Of a stretch of DNA of 35,041 nucleotides, positions 1 through 7,645 are shown one piece after another. This DNA comes from Pararhodobacter sp. SW119. Its GTDB lineage: Bacteria > Pseudomonadota > Alphaproteobacteria > Rhodobacterales > Rhodobacteraceae. The DNA is taken from NCBI RefSeq assembly GCF_017811755.1, contig NZ_JADDJF010000034.1:1-35041 (forward strand), read 5' to 3'. Position 1 is the stretch's first letter. Each line of letters opens with the position of its first letter. Made by a program: the position numbers and the translations under genes. The notes beneath the pieces are model-generated. The model searched no databases. It was given only the letters and a program-made list of their open reading frames with translations, and had not been told where the DNA came from.

Positions 1-1
1 G

Positions 2-385
2 GTGGCGCGCCGGTTCTCGATGATCAAGCTGCCGCCGCTCTCGCACGCCAAGGACGGCAAGCCCCTCGCCAGGCAGATCGCGGTCTTCTGTCAGCAGGCG
101 GGACTGGAACCGCCGAATGATCCCGAGCTGATCCCTCGCCTGGTTCACGCCAGCCGCGAACGTTTCGGGCGTTGCATCGAAACCATCATTTACGCAATCG
201 AGGTTGCCCTTAGATGCGGCGCCGTCCAGCTCGACAGGCAACACTTCGCGGAGGCCTGGGGCATGCAGGAGGGCTGCGCTTACGGTCGCAACGTCTTTCT
301 CTCGGAGCGGTGGTCCGAGATCGAGCTACACGATCAGCACGTAGTAGAGCCCCAACCCCGCCGGAAACGGGGGAGAGGCCAGTAG
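2..385 (+). CDS. TniB/TnsC-like AAA ATPase of a transposon, C-terminal part only
   Basis: The frame is open from the first bases of the window, so the true start and the Walker motifs lie to the left; 127 residues are visible. The visible part has the look of the C-terminal lid of TniB-type NTP-binding proteins: an 'arg-arg-phe ... leu-pro-pro-leu' segment ending the AAA core, then a helical domain with a 'RFGRCIETIIYAIEVAL' helix and a short basic tail. TniB/TnsC proteins are ATPase partners of DDE transposases (TniA/TnsB) in Tn5053- or Tn7-like elements. The gene is followed by a terminator at 467-501 and a repeat-rich region, as expected near an element end. The family call rests on pattern memory of a partial protein; another AAA accessory ATPase of a Mu-type transposase is possible. 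Confidence 0.55.
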   Translation: MARRFSMIKLPPLSHAKDGKPLARQIAVFCQQAGLEPPNDPELIPRLVHASRERFGRCIETIIYAIEVALRCGAVQLDRQHFAEAWGMQEGCAYGRNVFLSERWSEIELHDQHVVEPQPRRKRGRGQ

Positions 386-466
386 CGCCGTCACCGGGTG
401 CGCTGGTCTCCTGAAGCGATAAGGCCGCCACCGACAGTTTCGAGCCTAAACCTCATCGTCCTGCCG

Positions 467-501
467 AAGAGGCCGCAGATATTCTGCGGCCTCTTTCTTT
501 T
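467..501 (+). terminator. Rho-independent terminator after the TniB-like gene
   Basis: Perfect 12-bp stem AAGAGGCCGCAG (467-478) and CTGCGGCCTCTT (484-495) with a 5-base loop, followed by TCTTTT. It lies 82 bases after the stop of the TniB-like gene and has the right polarity for + strand transcription. Confidence 0.85.
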
Positions 502-537
502 GCGCATTTGCTTGTCGTGGCCCGGCCGATCGGGCGA

Positions 538-664
538 GACATTCGGCTGAATGTCCGCTTGTGACGCGGCACGCTAAAAACTACTCGACTGTGTCGCCGT
601 GCGGCACGAAAAAACCAGCACAATGCATCACGGAAAAGAATCTACCGTGGGGCGCGCGAAAAGC
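538..664. repeat. Repeat cluster, possible transposase-binding end of the upstream element
   Basis: This gene-free stretch holds a perfect 7-bp inverted repeat GACATTC/GAATGTC (538-555). Four imperfect direct repeats with the theme CACG or CGCG followed by an A run then begin at about 566 (GCGGCACGCTAAAAAC), 601 (GCGGCACGAAAAAACC), 625 (GCATCACGGAAAAG) and 650 (GGGCGCGCGAAAAGCC), spaced roughly 24-36 bases. Multiple TnsB/TniA sites of about 20 bp are typical of Tn7/Tn5053-type ends. The outer boundary and target-site duplication cannot be fixed because the other end is outside the window. No gene is visible between 386 and 755. Confidence 0.4.
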
Positions 665-705
665 CTATGTGCAAACATTCCTTGTCAAAATGTTCATTTT
701 GCCTG

Positions 706-729
706 AAAAAAGTGCAAACTCTGCTTGCA
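706..729 (-). terminator. Weak candidate terminator for nrdJ
   Basis: On the minus strand a 5-bp stem (TGCAA/TTGCA, 713-717 with 725-729) is followed closely by a run of six T (706-711 read on minus). It lies about 25 bases past the nrdJ stop. The stem is short, so this is only a candidate. An AT-rich palindrome, CAAAATG/CATTTTG, sits just beyond it near 686-701 and has no T run. Confidence 0.35.
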
Positions 730-755
730 GCCACACACAACCTTGCTGACGCGGG

Positions 756-3020
756 TCAACTGCATTTCGAGTGACCGCAGGCGCGGCAGGTCATGCAGCC
801 TTCTATCATCACCATCTCGTAGACGCCGCAAGCGGGGCAGGCGGCGCCGCGTTTGCCCGCGCCCATCACCGCGGCCCTGGCCTGCGGGTCGGATTTCAGA
901 CCCAGTCCCGCGCCCTCGATGAAGCCGATCTTGATCAGGTGCTCCTCGATCACGCCGCCGATCGCGGCCAGGATCGAGGGGATGTAGCGGCCTTGCATCC
1001 AGGCGCCGCCGCGCGGGTCGAAGACCGCCTTCAACTCCTCCACCACGAAGCTCACGTCGCCCCCACGGCGGAAGACGGCCGAGATCATGCGCGTCAGCGC
1101 CACGGTCCAGGCGTAATGCTCCATGTTCTTCGAGTTGATGAAGACCTCGAAGGGTCGCCGCCGACCGCCGACGATGATGTCGTTGATGGTGATGTAGATC
1201 GCGTGTTCGGAGACTGGCCATTTCAGCTTGTAGGTCTGCCCCTCCAGCGCTTCGGGGCGGTCGAGGGGTTCGGAAAGATAGATCACCTCGGCGCCGGTGT
1301 CGGCCTGGGGGGCGATGTCGGTGGTTTCGGACACGGTCAGGACGGATCCCGTCACGTCGTTCGGACGGTAGGTCGTGCAACCCTTGCAGCCCATGTCCCA
1401 GGCGGCGAGGTAGACGTCCTTGAACGCTTCGAAACCTATGGCCTCGGGCACGTTGATCGTCTTCGAGATCGAGGAATCCACCCATTTCTGCGCTGCGGCC
1501 TGCATCTTCACGTGGTCGATGGGCGCCAGCGTCTGCGCGTTCACGAAATACGCCGGCAGTGGTTCGTCGCCCTTCAACTCTCGCCACATCTGGACGGCGT
1601 AGTCCACGACCTCCTCCTCGGTACGGGAGCCGTCGGGCTGCAGGACCTTGCGCTTGTAGCTGTAGGCGAAGACGGGCTCGATCCCCGAGGAGACATTCCC
1701 AGCGTAGAGGCTGATGGTGCCGGTGGGCGCGATCGAGGTCAGGAGCGCGTTGCGGATGCCGTGGGTGCGGATCGCGTTGCGCACATCCGCGTCCATCTGG
1801 AGCATGTTGCCCGACGCAAGGAACTTCTCGGCGTCGAAAAGGGGAAACGCGCCCTTTTCCTTCGCCAATTCAACGGAAGCGAGGTAGGCGCTGCGCGCAA
1901 TGGCCTTCATCCAGGTTTCGGTCTGCGCCACCGCGTCGTCGGCGCCGTAGCGCAGCCCGAGCATCAGGAGCGCATCGGCCAGCCCCGTGACGCCCAGACC
2001 GATGCGGCGCTTCAGGCGCGCTTCCTCGGCCTGCTTGGGGAGGGGGAAGCGGCTGGCGTCGACGACGTTGTCCATCATCCGGATGGCCAGTCGCACCAGA
2101 TCGTCCAGCGCCGTCGCGTCGAGTCTTGCGTCTTCGGTGAAGGGGTCGGTGACCAGCCGGGCGAGGTTGACCGAGCCGAGAAGGCAGGCTCCATAGGGCG
2201 GCAACGGTTGTTCCCCGCAGGGGTTGGTCGCGGCGATTTTTTCACAATAGTTCAGGTTGTTGGCCTGATTGATCCGGTCGATGAAGATCACGCCCGGCTC
2301 GGCGTAGTCGTAGGTCGCGCGCATGATCCGGTTCCACAGGTCGCGCGCCTGGACGGTCTGGTAGACCTTGCCCTCGAAGACGAGATCCCAGGGGCCGTCG
2401 TCCCTGACCGCTTCCATGAAGGGGTCGGTGACCAGAACCGAGAGGTTGAACATGCGCAGGCGCGCGGCGTCTTGTTTGGCGATGATGAAGGCCTCGATAT
2501 CCGGGTGGTCGCAGCGCATCGTCGCCATCATCGCGCCGCGGCGCGAGCCGGCGGACATGATCGTGCGGCACATCGCGTCCCAGACATCCATGAACGACAA
2601 CGGCCCCGAGGCGTCGGCGGCGACCCCGGCGACGGGTGCGCCCTTGGGCCGTATCGTGCTGAAATCATACCCGATTCCACCGCCCTGCTGCATCGTCAGC
2701 GCGGCTTCCTTCAGCATGTCGAAGATGCCGCCCATGCTGTCGGGGATGGTGCCCATGACGAAGCAGTTGAACAGCGTGACCGACCGGCCGGTGCCGGCGC
2801 CGGCGGTGATGCGGCCGGCGGGGAGGTATTTGAAATCCTCCAAGGCATTGAAAAAGCGGTCTTCCCATTTCGCGGGCTCGGCCTCGACCGAGGCCAGGGC
2901 GCGGGCGATGCGGCGCCAGGTGTCTTCGATCGTGCCGTCGATGGGGGTGCCGTCGGCGGCCTTCAGGCGGTATTTCATGTCCCAGATCTGCTCGGCAATG
3001 GGGGCGGCGAAACGGGTCAT
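756..3020 (-). CDS. nrdJ: Adenosylcobalamin-dependent (class II) ribonucleoside-diphosphate reductase
   Basis: Reduces ribonucleotides to deoxyribonucleotides in the cytoplasm, using adenosylcobalamin to generate the active-site thiyl radical, so it needs no separate NrdB. Numbered from the chosen start (754 residues): redox Cys86 in 'FNCF', the N-x-C-x-E active-site motif at 266-270 (Asn266, Cys268, Glu270) and the partner Cys279 in 'GACLLGSVNL'. The C-terminus carries two CxxC pairs (zinc-ribbon/redox tail). A GTG at 3053 would add 11 residues, but it sits next to a predicted -10 box (3056-3061). The ATG at 3018-3020 has an AGGA 7 bases upstream, and family members usually begin with this Met, so 3020 is preferred. 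No nrdR neighbour or cobalamin riboswitch is visible. Confidence 0.95.
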   Translation of the reverse strand: MTRFAAPIAEQIWDMKYRLKAADGTPIDGTIEDTWRRIARALASVEAEPAKWEDRFFNALEDFKYLPAGRITAGAGTGRSVTLFNCFVMGTIPDSMGGIFDMLKEAALTMQQGGGIGYDFSTIRPKGAPVAGVAADASGPLSFMDVWDAMCRTIMSAGSRRGAMMATMRCDHPDIEAFIIAKQDAARLRMFNLSVLVTDPFMEAVRDDGPWDLVFEGKVYQTVQARDLWNRIMRATYDYAEPGVIFIDRINQANNLNYCEKIAATNPCGEQPLPPYGACLLGSVNLARLVTDPFTEDARLDATALDDLVRLAIRMMDNVVDASRFPLPKQAEEARLKRRIGLGVTGLADALLMLGLRYGADDAVAQTETWMKAIARSAYLASVELAKEKGAFPLFDAEKFLASGNMLQMDADVRNAIRTHGIRNALLTSIAPTGTISLYAGNVSSGIEPVFAYSYKRKVLQPDGSRTEEEVVDYAVQMWRELKGDEPLPAYFVNAQTLAPIDHVKMQAAAQKWVDSSISKTINVPEAIGFEAFKDVYLAAWDMGCKGCTTYRPNDVTGSVLTVSETTDIAPQADTGAEVIYLSEPLDRPEALEGQTYKLKWPVSEHAIYITINDIIVGGRRRPFEVFINSKNMEHYAWTVALTRMISAVFRRGGDVSFVVEELKAVFDPRGGAWMQGRYIPSILAAIGGVIEEHLIKIGFIEGAGLGLKSDPQARAAVMGAGKRGAACPACGVYEMVMIEGCMTCRACGHSKCS

Positions 3021-3055
3021 GCGCAAATCCTGTGGTGCGGCCTGGGGAGTCACCC

Positions 3056-3084
3056 AAGATACGCCTGTCCGAGGCGCTGGTCAA
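3056..3084 (-). promoter_or_regulatory. Predicted sigma70-type promoter of nrdJ
   Basis: Read on the minus strand: -35 TTGACC (3079-3084), 17-base spacer, -10 TATCTT (3056-3061). Transcription would start near 3048-3050, giving a leader of about 30 bases to the ATG at 3020. It overlaps the alternative GTG start, which argues against that start. Confidence 0.6.
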
Positions 3085-3258
3085 ACCCTAGTGCGTTGCA
3101 CGGCCGGGCCGCTGACAGCGGCTGCCGACCCGTTTTCGGCGTAGGAAACCGGGCCGAATGGCGTTGCGCGGGGGTGTTGCGGGCGTGCGGTGGCGTGTGA
3201 GGGCGGCAAGTTCGAGATTTGCGGCGCAGGCCGCTGAAAAGGCGCGATTTTCGGCTGC

Positions 3259-3310
3259 CAGCAAGTGGCTGGCAAGCGTATGGCAAGCGTATGGCAAACG
3301 TATGGCAGTT
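3259..3310. repeat. 11-bp tandem repeat array, copy 1
   Basis: Five consecutive 11-base units: a degenerate CAGCAAGTGGC, then TGGCAAGCGTA twice, TGGCAAACGTA, and a terminal TGGCAGTT. The period matches about one helical turn. It lies in the 327-base gap between the glutaminase stop and the nrdJ promoter, about 175 bases upstream of the nrdJ -35. A second array ending in the same three units lies at 23593-23644. No convincing gene is seen in this gap. Confidence 0.85.
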
Positions 3311-3380
3311 ATTACCAACTGGCTAATTTTTGCCGCTTTCGGCGGGCATTCCGGATGTGGGCGCCCTGCGGGCCGCTCGA

Positions 3381-4346
3381 TCAGACGGGGCCACGGTTGG
3401 CGAAGACCGACCAGTTCATGCGGTCCGACAACCGCTCCAGCGCCATGACGCCCAGGCGGGAATTGCCGGCCTCGTCCAGGCCGGGCGACCAGACCCCGAT
3501 CGACGCGGTGCCCGGCACCACCGCCAGGATGCCGCCGCCGACCCCGCTTTTCGCGGGCAGTCCGGTGCGGTAGGCAAACTCGCCCGAGCCGTCGTACATG
3601 CCGCAGGTCAGCATCAGCGACAGGATGCGCCGCGCGCGCTTAATCCGCCGCTGGTCCGCGTCGTCGGGTTTGGGCGGTTCGGGCGGAATCAGGAAAAGGC
3701 CCAGCCGCGCCAGTTGGTGGCAGGACAACTCCATCGCGCATTGCAGCACGTAGGGCAGCATGACCTTGGCCGGTTCGTTGTCGAAATTGCCGAAGTGCCG
3801 CGCGATATGCATCAGCGCGGTGTTCTGGTCGCCGCCCTGGCGCGAGCTTTCGATCACCTCATCGCTGAAGGTGACCTTGTCGCCGTCGAGGTGCTTTTCG
3901 ACGAAGCTGCGGACGGCGTGCGCGGCTTCGTCCGAGCCGTATTTCGATACCAGAAGGTCGATCACCACCAGCGCGCCGGCGTTGACCAGCGGGTTGCGCG
4001 GATAGCCCTTGTACTGTTCCAGGTCGATGACCGTGTCGAACGGGTTGCCCGAGGGCTCGCGGCCGACGCGTTTCCAGAGCGCGTCGCCGATGGCCTCGTG
4101 CGCCAGTTCCAGCGACAGGATCTTCGAGATGCTCTGGATCGAGAAGGGCACCTGCGCATCGCCGGCGCTGGCGACGACGCCCTCGCCGGGAAACGCCACG
4201 GCGATGCCGAACTGGTGCAGATCGACGCGCGACAGCGCCTCGTCCTCGGGCGGCATGCCCCAGCCGTCAGTCTCGTGCATCTCCTGCGCGATCTCGTCGA
4301 GGGCGCGCTGAAGTGCGGCTCGTTCGCCGCGTTTGGTTTTGGCCAT
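3381..4346 (-). CDS. glsA: Glutaminase
   Basis: Hydrolyses L-glutamine to L-glutamate and ammonia in the cytoplasm; serine-dependent glutaminase family (beta-lactamase-like fold). The 321-residue length is typical. Visible signatures are the SxxK catalytic motif in 'FSIQSISKIL' (Ser72, Lys75), the 'EPSGNPFDTVIDLE' segment, 'PRNPLVNAGAL', and a late 'KSGVGGGILAVVPG' motif. An AAGGA sequence lies 6 bases upstream of the ATG. It is divergent from the DUF1489 gene (110-base gap) and upstream of nrdJ on the same strand, but the intervening gap contains a separate nrdJ promoter. No organism-specific oddity is seen. Confidence 0.95.
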   Translation of the reverse strand: MAKTKRGERAALQRALDEIAQEMHETDGWGMPPEDEALSRVDLHQFGIAVAFPGEGVVASAGDAQVPFSIQSISKILSLELAHEAIGDALWKRVGREPSGNPFDTVIDLEQYKGYPRNPLVNAGALVVIDLLVSKYGSDEAAHAVRSFVEKHLDGDKVTFSDEVIESSRQGGDQNTALMHIARHFGNFDNEPAKVMLPYVLQCAMELSCHQLARLGLFLIPPEPPKPDDADQRRIKRARRILSLMLTCGMYDGSGEFAYRTGLPAKSGVGGGILAVVPGTASIGVWSPGLDEAGNSRLGVMALERLSDRMNWSVFANRGPV

Positions 4347-4456
4347 GAAAAATCCTTCTCGCGAAAATCCCTTTCGCAGGGCAACGCGCCGGGGGCGGAA
4401 AGGTTGCCGGTCTTGCCGCTTGCCAGTCGGGCCGCCGCGGCCTAGATGCCAAGGCG

Positions 4457-4888
4457 ATGGCGGGCGTGATCCATATCCTGAAACTCTGCGTCGGCGCCGA
4501 GGCGGTCGAGGACCTGATCGCCTGGCAGCGCACGCGCGCGGCGCAGAACCCCGACGGGTTGCCGCGGCACGTCACCCGGATGTGGCCGCGCCGCGAGGCC
4601 GAGGTGCTGAACGGCGGCTCTCTTTTCTGGGTGTTCAAGGGGCTGGTGCTGGCCCGCCAGCGGATCCTGCGCTTTGACGAGGTGACGGGCGCCGACAGAA
4701 TCCTGCGCTGCGGGCTGGTGCTGGAACCGGCGCTGGTGCGCACCGAGCCGCAGCCGCGCCGCCCGTTCCAGGGCTGGCGCTACCTCAAGCCCGAGGATGC
4801 ACCCCGTGACCTGCCCGCGGCGCGCAAGGGCGATGACGCGCTGCCCCCCGCGATGAGTGCTGCGCTGGCCGACCTGGGACTGCGCTAG
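4457..4888 (+). CDS. DUF1489 family protein
   Basis: 143 residues, matching the small, mostly alphaproteobacterial DUF1489 family of unknown function. Recognisable features are the N-terminal 'MAGVIHILKLCVGAEAVEDL', the 'RHVTRMWPRR' segment, 'GGSLFWVFKG', and the C-terminal 'PFQGWRYL' followed by 'DLP'. No signal peptide or membrane segment is seen, so it is probably cytoplasmic. The start has only a weak AAGG upstream. It is convergent with the antiporter gene, and the two stop codons overlap at CTAG (4885-4888). Confidence 0.85.
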   Translation: MAGVIHILKLCVGAEAVEDLIAWQRTRAAQNPDGLPRHVTRMWPRREAEVLNGGSLFWVFKGLVLARQRILRFDEVTGADRILRCGLVLEPALVRTEPQPRRPFQGWRYLKPEDAPRDLPAARKGDDALPPAMSAALADLGLR

Positions 4889-6570
4889 GTCGTGCCTTCG
4901 CCCTGGGCGTCGATCAGCTGGCGCACGGCGTAATCGGCGGCGTCGTCGAAGGGTTTGAGGATCACGCTGGCGCCCTTGGCGAGCAGTTTCTCGGCCTCGG
5001 CGACCTGCTGCACGGACAGGAAGACCTTGCCCTTGTAGTTGGCCGATTGCAGGCCGTGCAGCAGCGCCAGCTGCGGGTCGGCCTCGGTCAGGCTGGCGCG
5101 GTCGCGGGGAACGGCCGAGACCACGGCGCGGACCCTGGAAAGGTCCAGATGCACGACGAATTCGGGGTCGGTGGCGTCGCCGTAGCTGGCGTCCAGCCCC
5201 ATGCCGCGCCAGTGTTCCAGCGCCTCGGGATCGAAGTCGATGCCGAGGACGCGGAAGCCACGCGCCTTCAGGCCCTGACCGATCCGGCAGCCGTAGCGGC
5301 CCAGCCCGAAGATCACGTAGTCGTAGCGCCGGTCGAGGGCGGCGTCTTCGGCATCCTCGGCCTCGCGCCAGGCGGTGCGGCGTTCGAAGACGCCGAGGAA
5401 CGGCTCGCAGATCGCGTAGAGCTTGTGCGACCAGGTGATCATGTAGACCGAGAGCGCGATGGTCACGAGGCCGACGAGTGTGACCAGCCCCATCGCCCCC
5501 TCGCCGACATGGCCGATGGTGATGCCCATCGCCATGAAGATCAACGAGAATTCCGAGATCTGCGCCACCGTCAGACCGGCGAGGAAGCCGGTGCGCTTGC
5601 GGTAGCCCATATAACCCATGATGGCGAGCACGATCAGCGGGTTGCCGATCAGCACGAAGAGCGACAGCACGATCGCCGGGCCGATCTGGTCGCCCAGCGT
5701 CGACAGGTCCAACGCCGCGCCGAGGTTGATGAAGAAGAACAGCAAGAGAAAGTCGCGCAGGGACGCCAGCCGCGAGCCGATGGCGTCGCGGTACTGGGTG
5801 GAGGCGAGGGAGACCCCGGCCAGCAGCCCGCCCAGTTCCTTGCCGAAACCCAGCGCGTCGCCCGCCGCCGCCAGCCCCGCCGCCCAGCCGACGGCGAAGA
5901 TCACCATCAGTTCCGACGAGCCCGAGATCACGCGCAGCAGCGGGTCGGCGACATAGCGGATGAAGACCATGACGAAGGCGATCATGCCCGCCCCGCCCAG
6001 GAAGACCAGCACCACGTCCCAGAGCGATCCCGCCTGGTCGCCCATCCCCACGCCCAGCGCCGACAGCGTGACCATCGCAAGGACGACGAAGATGTCCTGC
6101 ACGATCAGGAAGCCCAGCGCGATCTTGCCGTGCAGCGCGCCGATCTCCTGCTTGTCGGACAGAAGCTTGACGATGATGATGGTCGAAGAGAAGGTCAGCG
6201 CCACCGCGATGTAGATCGAGGTCAGCCAGTCGAGGCCGAGGCCGAGGCAGATGAGAAAGCCGAAGAAGGCGGTGAAGCCGACCTGGCCCAGCCCCGTCGC
6301 CACCGCCACCCTGCCGAGGTTGCGCACCAGCGAGACATCGAGCTTCAGCCCGACGAGGAAGAGCAGTACCGCGATCGAGATCTGGCTCAGCGTCTCGATG
6401 AAATCGGTGGAACTGACCAGGCCCAGCGCATCCGGCCCGGCCAGCAGCCCGACCGCGATGAAGGCGACGATCAGCGGCTGGCGCAACAGCATCCCGACGA
6501 GGCCCAGTGCCGAGGCGAGCAGCACCAGTATGGCGATCTCGTAGAAGACGGAGGCGAAATCGTGCGTCAT
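4885..6570 (-). CDS. Cation:proton antiporter (CPA2 type, YbaL/KefB-like) with RCK N domain
   Basis: A 561-residue inner-membrane protein. Residues about 1-385 are a string of hydrophobic helices with the Na_H_Exchanger look (for example 'GLLAGPDALGLV', 'FFINLGAALDL'). Residues about 410-530 form a cytoplasmic Rossmann TrkA-N/RCK domain starting 'YDYVIFGLGRYGCRIG' with a GxGxxG nucleotide-binding motif. Such proteins exchange K+ or Na+ for H+ and are gated by the RCK domain binding NAD(H) or nucleotides. Ion specificity cannot be read from the sequence. There is no strong Shine-Dalgarno before the ATG. It is downstream of the BA14K gene on the same strand with a 211-base gap that holds a CCGGCCGG/CCGGCCGG inverted repeat near 6700-6724. 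Confidence 0.9.
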   Translation of the reverse strand: MTHDFASVFYEIAILVLLASALGLVGMLLRQPLIVAFIAVGLLAGPDALGLVSSTDFIETLSQISIAVLLFLVGLKLDVSLVRNLGRVAVATGLGQVGFTAFFGFLICLGLGLDWLTSIYIAVALTFSSTIIIVKLLSDKQEIGALHGKIALGFLIVQDIFVVLAMVTLSALGVGMGDQAGSLWDVVLVFLGGAGMIAFVMVFIRYVADPLLRVISGSSELMVIFAVGWAAGLAAAGDALGFGKELGGLLAGVSLASTQYRDAIGSRLASLRDFLLLFFFINLGAALDLSTLGDQIGPAIVLSLFVLIGNPLIVLAIMGYMGYRKRTGFLAGLTVAQISEFSLIFMAMGITIGHVGEGAMGLVTLVGLVTIALSVYMITWSHKLYAICEPFLGVFERRTAWREAEDAEDAALDRRYDYVIFGLGRYGCRIGQGLKARGFRVLGIDFDPEALEHWRGMGLDASYGDATDPEFVVHLDLSRVRAVVSAVPRDRASLTEADPQLALLHGLQSANYKGKVFLSVQQVAEAEKLLAKGASVILKPFDDAADYAVRQLIDAQGEGTT

Positions 6571-6781
6571 GCGGGTCGCCCGGGATTGGGAAATGCCGGG
6601 AACGACCTAGCCGATCCGGCCCGGTTTGGCCAGATGCCGGCGGGGTCTGCACGCTGTCAGGGCCGCGCGGGGAGGGGCATGCGTTTCACGTGCGCTAATC
6701 CGGCCGGGTGGGATCCGGCCGGGCAACCTCGTGTGCTGACCCTGGGCTGCGGCCAGGGCCGCTTTCCGTCCTGGGCGCAGA

Positions 6782-7300
6782 TCAGGGGCCGTAGGGCGAT
6801 ACGCAGACGCGGCGCGGCCCGTTGTAGGGCTGATAGCTGTTGTCCACCACGCGGTAGGAGCGCCAGCGATTGCGGCACCAGTTCAGGTGATTGCTGCTGA
6901 GAACGCCACTGGCGTGGGCCCCGCCGCGGCGCGGCTGCTGATGCAACTGGTTGACGATCAGGCCGCCGACGATGGCGCCGACGACCGCGGATCCCAGGTC
7001 GGGACCGCTGCTGCGTCGCTGCGGTGCCGGCCGGCCGTAGTGGTGTCGCCGATTGCGCTCGTTGAAGCGCCTGTTCTGTGTGCCGCGGCGGTCGAAGCCC
7101 CGGCGGTTGTCGAAGCGATTGTTATAGCGATTGTTGAAACGGTTCCTGGACTGCACCTGCACCAGGTTCTCGGCGACAGAGCCCTGGAAGACCGCGTTGA
7201 TCGGTGCCGGAGTACCCGCCTGCCCCGCGCTGACCGGGCTGGTCGCGACCGGTGACAGGGCCAGGACAGCGGCACACACTGTTGAAATAATTGTCTTCAT
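6782..7300 (-). CDS. BA14K family secreted protein
   Basis: 172 residues. An N-terminal signal peptide (about residues 1-25, Lys then a hydrophobic stretch ending near 'SPVSA') is followed by a low-complexity Asn/Arg-rich region (repeated N-R-F/Y-N-N-R). A glycine-rich hydrophobic segment 'GSAVVGAIVGGLIVNQL' comes next, then the C-terminal BA14K signature (Trp-Cys ... 'SYRVVDNSYQPYNGPRRVC'). BA14K is named after a Brucella immunoreactive protein and is common in alphaproteobacteria; its function is poorly known. The start at 7300 is chosen because a near-perfect GGAGGA lies 5 bases before it, directly followed by the signal peptide; an upstream in-frame ATG at 7342 would spoil it. It is divergent from the LysR gene. 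Confidence 0.8.
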   Translation of the reverse strand: MKTIISTVCAAVLALSPVATSPVSAGQAGTPAPINAVFQGSVAENLVQVQSRNRFNNRYNNRFDNRRGFDRRGTQNRRFNERNRRHHYGRPAPQRRSSGPDLGSAVVGAIVGGLIVNQLHQQPRRGGAHASGVLSSNHLNWCRNRWRSYRVVDNSYQPYNGPRRVCVSPYGP

Positions 7301-7491
7301 CGTGTCCTCCTCTGATTGGATCCACGCGGTTCTCCTCTCCACGCTCTCCTGATGAACGCGCGAAGGCGTCGCTTCTGTCGAAATCGGACATGACTTTGAT
7401 GTGAGGCCGCAGGGTCGGATGCGGTGATTTCCAGCGCGCAGCCCCGAAAATACTCAAAATCGCGACGGTATTTGCTGGTGAGAGAGGGGTT

Positions 7492-7505
7492 GTCCAAATT
7501 TGGAC
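7492..7505. promoter_or_regulatory. Perfect 14-bp palindrome, candidate operator
   Basis: GTCCAAATTTGGAC lies in the 345-base gap between the BA14K gene (minus) and the LysR gene (plus). A shorter inverted repeat, AAATAC/GTATTT, flanks a 14-base spacer about 25 bases to its left. The symmetrical AT-centred form fits a dimeric repressor or activator site. No partner is identified. Confidence 0.45.
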
Positions 7506-7548
7506 GCCGACGCCGGGCAGAGGCGGCTCGACCGCATCGTTCCGGGCG

Positions 7549-7594
7549 CCAGCGCGCCCTTCGTCGTGGCTTCAGTGACGCGCTGGACGAAGGG
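7549..7594 (+). other. Interlocking inverted repeats upstream of lysR (pseudoknot topology)
   Basis: Arm A CCAGCGCG (7549-7556) pairs with CGCGCTGG (7579-7586). Arm B CCCTTCGTC (7557-7565) pairs with GACGAAGGG (7586-7594). The order A-B-A'-B' means the two stems can form only as a pseudoknot or as alternatives. It ends about 50 bases before the lysR ATG. Role unknown; it could be leader RNA or simply a relic. Confidence 0.45.
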
Positions 7595-7645
7595 CATTCA
7601 ACAGCCCAAGATGGCCGCCCCGTGGCAACCGGCAGGGACCGCCCG

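Noticed and set aside
561-749. 62-residue open frame after the TniB-like gene
   Set aside because: No good ribosome binding site, odd composition, and it overlaps the repeat cluster.
771-3200. 809-residue open frame on the + strand opposite nrdJ
   Set aside because: It mirrors nrdJ codon structure in GC-rich DNA, has no recognisable domains, and the nrdJ product on the other strand is unmistakable.
3259-3310. Array read as a CRISPR
   Set aside because: Units are 11 bases with no spacers and no cas genes nearby.
3021-3380. Cobalamin riboswitch upstream of nrdJ
   Set aside because: Expected for a B12 enzyme, but I found neither the conserved B12-box pattern nor the usual fold; a promoter with a short leader explains the start.
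4442-6652. Long open frames on both strands across the antiporter region
   Set aside because: Out-of-frame shadows rich in Arg/Gly/Ala; the antiporter frame has the membrane helices and RCK motif.
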